Made by a program: the position numbers and the translations under genes. Below the pieces are notes generated by a model. That model was given only the letters and a program-made list of their open reading frames with translations. It searched no databases and was not told where the DNA came from. From Mycolicibacterium porcinum (lineage in GTDB: Bacteria; Actinomycetota; Actinomycetes; Mycobacteriales; Mycobacteriaceae): 27,912 nt of DNA. The stretch spans positions 1-27,912 of the forward strand of contig MSTD01000025.1 in assembly GCA_001942045.1 (NCBI GenBank), written 5' to 3'. Within the stretch, counting starts at the first letter, position 1. Every line of letters begins with the position of its first letter. Positions 23,890-27,912 of this stretch are shown piece after piece.

Positions 23890-26436
23890 TCAGCCCAGGA
23901 CGAGGCTTTCGCCGTCCTCGCTGACGTTCACCGGCACCACGTCGCCGTCGTGCACCTCGCCGGCCAGCAGCTTCTTGGCGAGTTGATCGCCGATGGCCTG
24001 CTGCACCAGTCGACGCAGCGGGCGGGCACCGTAGAGCGGGTCGAACCCACGGTCGCCCAGCCACTTCTTGGCCTCCAACGACACGTCCAGCGACAGCCTG
24101 CGCTGTGCCAGCCGCTTGTCGAGCTGCTGCAGCTGGATGTCGACGATCGACACCAGCTCATCGGGCTTGAGCGCCTCGAAGATCAGCACATCGTCGAGCC
24201 GGTTGATGAACTCCGGCTTGAACGCGGCCCGCACTGCGGCCATCACCTGCTCCGGAGTGCCACCGGCACCCAGATTGGAGGTCAGGATCAGGATCGTGTT
24301 GCGGAAGTCGACCGTACGGCCCTGACCATCGGTCAACCTGCCCTCGTCGAGCACCTGCAGCAGCACGTCGAACACGTCCGGGTGGGCCTTCTCGATCTCG
24401 TCGAACAGCACCACCGTGTACGGGCGCCGACGCACGGCCTCGGTCAGCTGACCACCCTGGTCGTAGCCGATGTATCCCGGCGGCGCACCGACCAGGCGGG
24501 CCACCGAGTGCTTCTCGCCGTACTCGCTCATGTCGATGCGGACCATCGCGCGCTCGTCGTCGAAGAGGAACTCCGCCAACGCTTTTGCGAGCTCGGTCTT
24601 GCCGACACCGGTCGGGCCGAGGAACATGAACGAGCCCGTGGGCCGGTTGGGGTCGGCGACACCGGCACGCGACCGGCGCACCGCATCGGACACCGCGACC
24701 ACGGCCTCGGTCTGGCCGATGACGCGCTTTCCCAGCTCCTCCTCCATGCGCAGCAGCTTGGCCGTCTCGCCTTCGAGCATGCGCCCGGCGGGGATGCCGG
24801 TCCATGCCTCGACCACATCGGCGATGTCGTCGGGGCCGACCTCTTCCTTGAGCATCACGTTCTCGCGAGCCTCGGCGACCGGCAGGGCGGCGTCGAGCTT
24901 CTTCTCGACCTCGGGGATGCGTCCGTAGCGCAGCTCGGCGGCCTTGGCCAGGTCGCCGTCGCGTTCGGCCCGGTCGGCCTCACCGCGCAGCGTTTCCAGT
25001 TGCTCCTTGTACTCGCGGACGACGTCGATGGCGCCCTTCTCGTTCTGCCAACGAGTCGTCAGCTCGGCCAGCTTCTCCTTGTAATCGGCCAACTCACCGC
25101 GCAGCTTCTCCAAGCGCTCCTTCGACGCGTCGTCCTCTTCTTTGGACAGCGCCATCTCCTCGATCTCGAGGCGACGGACCAGCCGCTCGACCTCGTCGAT
25201 CTCGACGGGCCGCGAGTCGATCTCCATGCGCAGCCGGGACGCGGCCTCGTCGACCAGGTCGATGGCCTTGTCCGGCAGGAACCGGCTGGTGATGTAGCGG
25301 TCACTCAACGTGGCCGCGGCGACCAGCGCGGAGTCGGTGATCCGCACACCGTGGTGCACCTCGTAGCGGTCCTTGAGGCCGCGCAGGATGCCGACGGTGT
25401 CCTCGACCGAGGGCTCGCCGACCAGCACCTGCTGGAAGCGACGCTCCAGGGCGGCGTCCTTCTCGATGTACTTGCGGTACTCCTCGAGGGTGGTCGCGCC
25501 GACCAGTCGCAGCTCACCGCGGGCCAGCATGGGCTTGATCATGTTGCCCGCGTCCATCGCGGACTCACCGGTGGCACCGGCGCCGACGATGGTGTGCAAC
25601 TCGTCGATGAACGTGATGACCTGGCCGGCCGAGTTCTTGATGTCATCGAGGACGGCCTTGAGGCGCTCCTCGAATTCACCGCGGTACTTGGCACCGGCCA
25701 CCATGGATCCGAGGTCCAGGCTGATGACGGTCTTGTCCCGCAGGCTTTCCGGCACATCGCCTTCGACGATGCGCTGCGCCAGACCTTCGACGATCGCCGT
25801 CTTGCCGACGCCGGGCTCACCGATGAGCACCGGGTTGTTCTTGGTGCGGCGGCTCAACACCTGCACGACGCGACGAATCTCGGTGTCGCGACCGATCACC
25901 GGGTCGAGCTTGCCTTCCCGGGCGCGGGCGGTCAGGTCGGTGGAGTACTTCTCCAGCGCCTGGTAGCTGCCCTCAGGATCCGGGCTGGTGACGCGGGCAC
26001 TGCCGCGTACCTTGACGAATGCCTCACGCAGCGCCTGCGGAGACGCGCCGTGGTTGGTCAGCAGCTTGGCGACGTCCGAACTTCCGGTGGCCAGGCCGAC
26101 CATCAGGTGCTCGGTGGAGACGTACTCGTCGTCCATCTCGGTCGCGAGGTTCTGCGCGGTGGTGATCGCGGTGATCGATTCCGGCGACAGCTGCGGCTGC
26201 GAACTGGAGCCGCTCGCGCTCGGCAAGCGGCCGATGAGGCGCTCGGCCTCGGAGCGGATGGTTGCGGGCTCGACTCCGACCGCTTCCAGCAATGGTGCGG
26301 CGATGCCGTCGTTCTGCGTCAGCAACGCCATCAACAAATGGGCGGGGGTGATCTGTGGATTGCCTGCGGCGGTAGCCGCCTGCAACGCCGAGGTCAGCGC
26401 CGCCTGGGTCTTCGTGGTCGGGTTGAACGAGTCCAC
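23890..26436 (-). CDS. clpB: ClpB disaggregase (AAA+ chaperone)
   Basis: The 848-aa Hsp100 chaperone threads aggregated proteins with DnaK/DnaJ help and matters for heat and oxidative stress survival. Order of domains: N-domain (residues about 1-145), AAA-1 with Walker A GEPGVGKT near residue 206 and Walker [16 protein letters not shown], the coiled-coil middle domain (about 400-530, rich in Glu/Lys/Arg), AAA-2 with Walker A GPTGVGKT near 605 and [16 protein letters not shown], and the C-terminal small domain ending [10 protein letters not shown]. Length equals M. tuberculosis ClpB. The GTG at 26436 has GGGAGG 5-6 nt upstream and the family start [14 protein letters not shown]; the longer open frame upstream is not used. 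Regulation is described under the HAIR and SigH sites. Confidence 0.98.
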   Translation of the reverse strand: MDSFNPTTKTQAALTSALQAATAAGNPQITPAHLLMALLTQNDGIAAPLLEAVGVEPATIRSEAERLIGRLPSASGSSSQPQLSPESITAITTAQNLATEMDDEYVSTEHLMVGLATGSSDVAKLLTNHGASPQALREAFVKVRGSARVTSPDPEGSYQALEKYSTDLTARAREGKLDPVIGRDTEIRRVVQVLSRRTKNNPVLIGEPGVGKTAIVEGLAQRIVEGDVPESLRDKTVISLDLGSMVAGAKYRGEFEERLKAVLDDIKNSAGQVITFIDELHTIVGAGATGESAMDAGNMIKPMLARGELRLVGATTLEEYRKYIEKDAALERRFQQVLVGEPSVEDTVGILRGLKDRYEVHHGVRITDSALVAAATLSDRYITSRFLPDKAIDLVDEAASRLRMEIDSRPVEIDEVERLVRRLEIEEMALSKEEDDASKERLEKLRGELADYKEKLAELTTRWQNEKGAIDVVREYKEQLETLRGEADRAERDGDLAKAAELRYGRIPEVEKKLDAALPVAEARENVMLKEEVGPDDIADVVEAWTGIPAGRMLEGETAKLLRMEEELGKRVIGQTEAVVAVSDAVRRSRAGVADPNRPTGSFMFLGPTGVGKTELAKALAEFLFDDERAMVRIDMSEYGEKHSVARLVGAPPGYIGYDQGGQLTEAVRRRPYTVVLFDEIEKAHPDVFDVLLQVLDEGRLTDGQGRTVDFRNTILILTSNLGAGGTPEQVMAAVRAAFKPEFINRLDDVLIFEALKPDELVSIVDIQLQQLDKRLAQRRLSLDVSLEAKKWLGDRGFDPLYGARPLRRLVQQAIGDQLAKKLLAGEVHDGDVVPVNVSEDGESLVLG

Positions 26437-26502
26437 GACACCTCCCCTTCTATGTCTATCCACGGCCTTACGACTACGTGGAAAATGCTTGTCGCGATAT
26501 AC

Positions 26503-26528
26503 AACGTAGTCAAGGTTGAGTCTGTTCC
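26503..26528 (-). promoter_or_regulatory. SigH-type promoter of clpB
   Basis: On the minus strand GGAACA (26528-26523) is followed by 16 nt and CGTT (26506-26503), matching the mycobacterial SigH consensus GGAAYA-N16-17-cGTT. The -35 half lies inside the HAIR spacer. The 5' untranslated region would be about 60 nt. clpB of M. tuberculosis is known to be in the SigH regulon. Confidence 0.72.
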
Positions 26529-26535
26529 GCTCAAC
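26515..26535. promoter_or_regulatory. HAIR element (HspR-binding site)
   Basis: GTTGAGT-N7-GCTCAAC is close to the HspR inverted repeat CTTGAGT-N7-ACTCAAG with the exact N7 spacing. HspR represses clpB and the dnaK operon in mycobacteria and streptomycetes. The site lies upstream of clpB on the minus strand and 33 bp before the divergent glycosyltransferase start. Confidence 0.78.
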
Positions 26536-26567
26536 TTTAAAAATTTTGAGCAGGCAGACTCGACCAC

Positions 26568-27740
26568 GTGCACATCGCCGTCGTCGCCGCCTCCACTCCC
26601 AGTCACATGTACCCACATCTGGCACTCGTTCACGAACTTGTCCGCCGCGGTCACCGGGTGAGCTACCTGGTGAGCGGCCACATGTCGTGGCTGGTGCGCC
26701 CGACCGGCGCCGACGTCATCGAGTGCACGTCGGTGCTGCCCGGCGCCCCAGGGGCACCGGAAGGCTGGGGCGACGAGAACGATCCGGTGACCGGCATGCG
26801 AATGTTCCTCGACGAGGCCATCCATGCATTGCCTCAACTGCACTCGGCGCTCGATTCGGATCGACCCGACCTCGTGCTCTACGACATCGGCGGCATGGCC
26901 GGACCCGTCGCCGCCGAGCGGTGGGGCGTGCCTGCCGCCCAACTGTCGCCCAGCGAGGTCGCCTGGGAGGGCTACCACGACGACATGGCGGAGGTCCTGG
27001 ATCCGATTCTCAACAGTCCGAGCGGTGTGTCCTATCGCCAGGCGTTCGACGACTGGCTGACCGATTCCGGCACCGGACTGACGTTCGACGAGGTGACCGG
27101 CGCACCCCGGCGCTGCCTGGTTTTGATCCCACGGGTGATGCAGCGCAACGCTGATCGCGTCGGTGACCGCTACCGATTCGTCGGCCCGTGCATCGATCCC
27201 CGTCGGGAAGATCCGCGCGACTGGTCCCCGCCTCCCGGCGACGGCCCGCTCGCCCTGCTCGCTTTCGGCACCGCCTATACCGACCGGGCCGACGTGTACC
27301 GCAACGCGATCGAGGCACTCGACGGGCAGGGCTGGCGCCTGGTGCTGGCCACCGGCCGCGCCGACGTGGGCCCGGTTCCATCGTGGGTTCAGTTGCGCGA
27401 CACCGTTCCCCAGCCCGCGGTGTTGCGGCTGGCAGACTGCTTCATCACCCACGCCGGCATGGGTTCATGCACCGAGGGGCTGTGGTTCGGCGTGCCGATG
27501 GTGGCGATACCGCAGGCCGTCGATCAGCCGGCCAATGCCGCACGTTTGGAGGCCATCGGAGTGGGCCGGCACCTGACCGACCACGTGCCCAGCGTGGCGG
27601 ACATGCGTGACGCGGTACTCGGTGTCGCCGCCGATCGACAGATCCGGAGCAACCTCGACAGAATCCGTGCGGAGATCCACACGCACGGCGGACCGGAACA
27701 CGCTGCCGACGCCGTCGAGGACATCGTTGCGGGTTGCTAG
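26568..27740 (+). CDS. Macrolide-type family 1 glycosyltransferase (MGT/OleD-like)
   Basis: The 390-aa GT-B enzyme starts [20 protein letters not shown], the N-terminal acceptor-domain loop of GT1 enzymes. The C-terminal donor-binding motif is intact: [20 protein letters not shown] followed by [13 protein letters not shown], with the HAG...E...DQ signature. It should transfer a sugar from a UDP-sugar to a small molecule. In Streptomyces close relatives inactivate macrolides; the acceptor here is not known. The GTG start has no ribosome site and the next in-frame ATG is well inside the fold. It is divergent from clpB, and the spacer of 131 bp carries the HAIR element, so joint heat-shock control is possible. 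Confidence 0.88.
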   Translation: MHIAVVAASTPSHMYPHLALVHELVRRGHRVSYLVSGHMSWLVRPTGADVIECTSVLPGAPGAPEGWGDENDPVTGMRMFLDEAIHALPQLHSALDSDRPDLVLYDIGGMAGPVAAERWGVPAAQLSPSEVAWEGYHDDMAEVLDPILNSPSGVSYRQAFDDWLTDSGTGLTFDEVTGAPRRCLVLIPRVMQRNADRVGDRYRFVGPCIDPRREDPRDWSPPPGDGPLALLAFGTAYTDRADVYRNAIEALDGQGWRLVLATGRADVGPVPSWVQLRDTVPQPAVLRLADCFITHAGMGSCTEGLWFGVPMVAIPQAVDQPANAARLEAIGVGRHLTDHVPSVADMRDAVLGVAADRQIRSNLDRIRAEIHTHGGPEHAADAVEDIVAGC

Positions 27741-27743
27741 GTT
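27738..27743 (+). promoter_or_regulatory. -10 hexamer overlapping the glycosyltransferase stop codon
   Basis: TAGGTT overlaps the TAG stop codon and lies 6 nt before the ATG at 27750, so the following gene may have its own leaderless promoter. Confidence 0.35.
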
Positions 27744-27749
27744 TTGCTC

Positions 27750-27912
27750 ATGACGGAGAGCTGGGGTTCGGTTTTCGCCGAACTCATCCCGCTGGCCATG
27801 GTGGTGGCGCTGTCACCGCTGTCGATCATTCCGGCGGTGCTCGTGCTGCACACCCCCCGCCCGCGGCCGACGGGACTGTCCTTTCTCGCCGGCTGGTTCC
27901 TCGGCCTGGCTG
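27750..27912 (+). CDS. GAP-family membrane protein, N-terminal fragment
   Basis: Only the first 54 codons are present; the gene runs out of the window. The peptide MTESWGSVFAELIPLAMVVA continues LSPLSIIPAVLVLHTPRPRP and TGLSFLAGWFLGLA, with two membrane helices and the conserved SPLSIIPAV of the mycobacterial GAP (peptidoglycolipid addressing protein-like) family. Members are polytopic inner-membrane proteins linked to export of cell-wall glycolipids. It starts 9 bp after the glycosyltransferase stop, so the two may be co-transcribed, which would fit a glycosyltransferase acting on a lipid rather than a drug. This is inference. Confidence 0.75.
   Translation, partial: MTESWGSVFAELIPLAMVVALSPLSIIPAVLVLHTPRPRPTGLSFLAGWFLGLA

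Noticed and set aside
26546..26563. Possible second HAIR site (TTGAG ... CTCGA)
   Set aside because: The spacing between half-sites is one base short and the second half is mismatched, so HspR binding is not supported.
23950..26661. A 903-codon open frame on the plus strand opposite clpB
   Set aside because: It is a shadow of clpB: GC-rich codon bias on the opposite strand removes stop codons. Its translation is rich in His, Gln, Val and Leu with no recognisable domain, and clpB is complete.

Overview
The window comes from the chromosome of a mycobacterium, most likely an environmental or fast-growing species (Mycolicibacterium type). It is GC-rich throughout with strong G/C third-position bias. 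The order of its core genes follows, from memory, the M. tuberculosis Rv0356c-Rv0365c and Rv0376c-Rv0384c neighbourhoods: PaaI-like thioesterase, purA, Rv0358-like, site-2 protease, DUF3151, Rv0361-like, fba, DedA, GH76, XdhC, SpoU methyltransferase, Rv0381c-like lipoprotein, ttfA and clpB. TtfA, an F420-type LLM oxidoreductase, a mycobacterial SOS box, a HAIR element and a SigH-like promoter fit the same assignment. Several promoters place the -10 hexamer 6-8 nt before the start codon, so leaderless transcripts are expected.

Layout. 1-130: the start of a 13E12/DUF222-type gene on the minus strand, behind a perfect LexA box. 131-583: an internally deleted, frameshifted IS481-family remnant. 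613-1284: an unknown membrane protein. 1431-3349: purA coupled to a thioesterase. 3455-5804: three plus-strand genes, the last being a cation diffusion facilitator with an operator-like palindrome inside its promoter. 5810-7691: DUF3151, a membrane-anchored protein and a membrane-anchored CHAP protein. 7696-9503: fba and a divergent DedA protein. 9511-15104: a six-gene minus-strand run (ankyrin lipoprotein, DoxX, cytosine-deaminase-like amidohydrolase, GH76, XdhC-like, LLM oxidoreductase). 15188-17777: a plus-strand cyanate cluster, cynR-cynT-cynS plus a zinc nucleoside/guanine deaminase. 17743-20975: a minus-strand block of SpoU methyltransferase, lipoprotein, SDR and ttfA. 21035-23823: a TetR regulator divergent from a coupled Rieske oxygenase/amine-dehydrogenase-like pair. 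23832-23873: a strong shared terminator. 23890-26436: clpB. 26568-27912: a macrolide-type glycosyltransferase and the start of a GAP-family membrane protein.

How the genes work together. CynT supplies bicarbonate and CynS uses it to destroy cyanate, giving CO2 and ammonia; CynR probably controls them through matching ATAG-N7-CTAT boxes before cynR and before cynT. The deaminase directly behind cynS is an unexplained partner, and the first box also lies upstream of the divergent ankyrin/DoxX/amidohydrolase run. clpB has HspR and SigH signals overlapping in one short region that it shares with a glycosyltransferase. The TetR/Rieske/dehydrogenase set looks like a small catabolic module for an unknown substrate. 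I saw no CRISPR array, tRNA, rRNA or complete mobile element. The least explained parts are the cyanate cluster with its deaminase and the Rieske/dehydrogenase pair.
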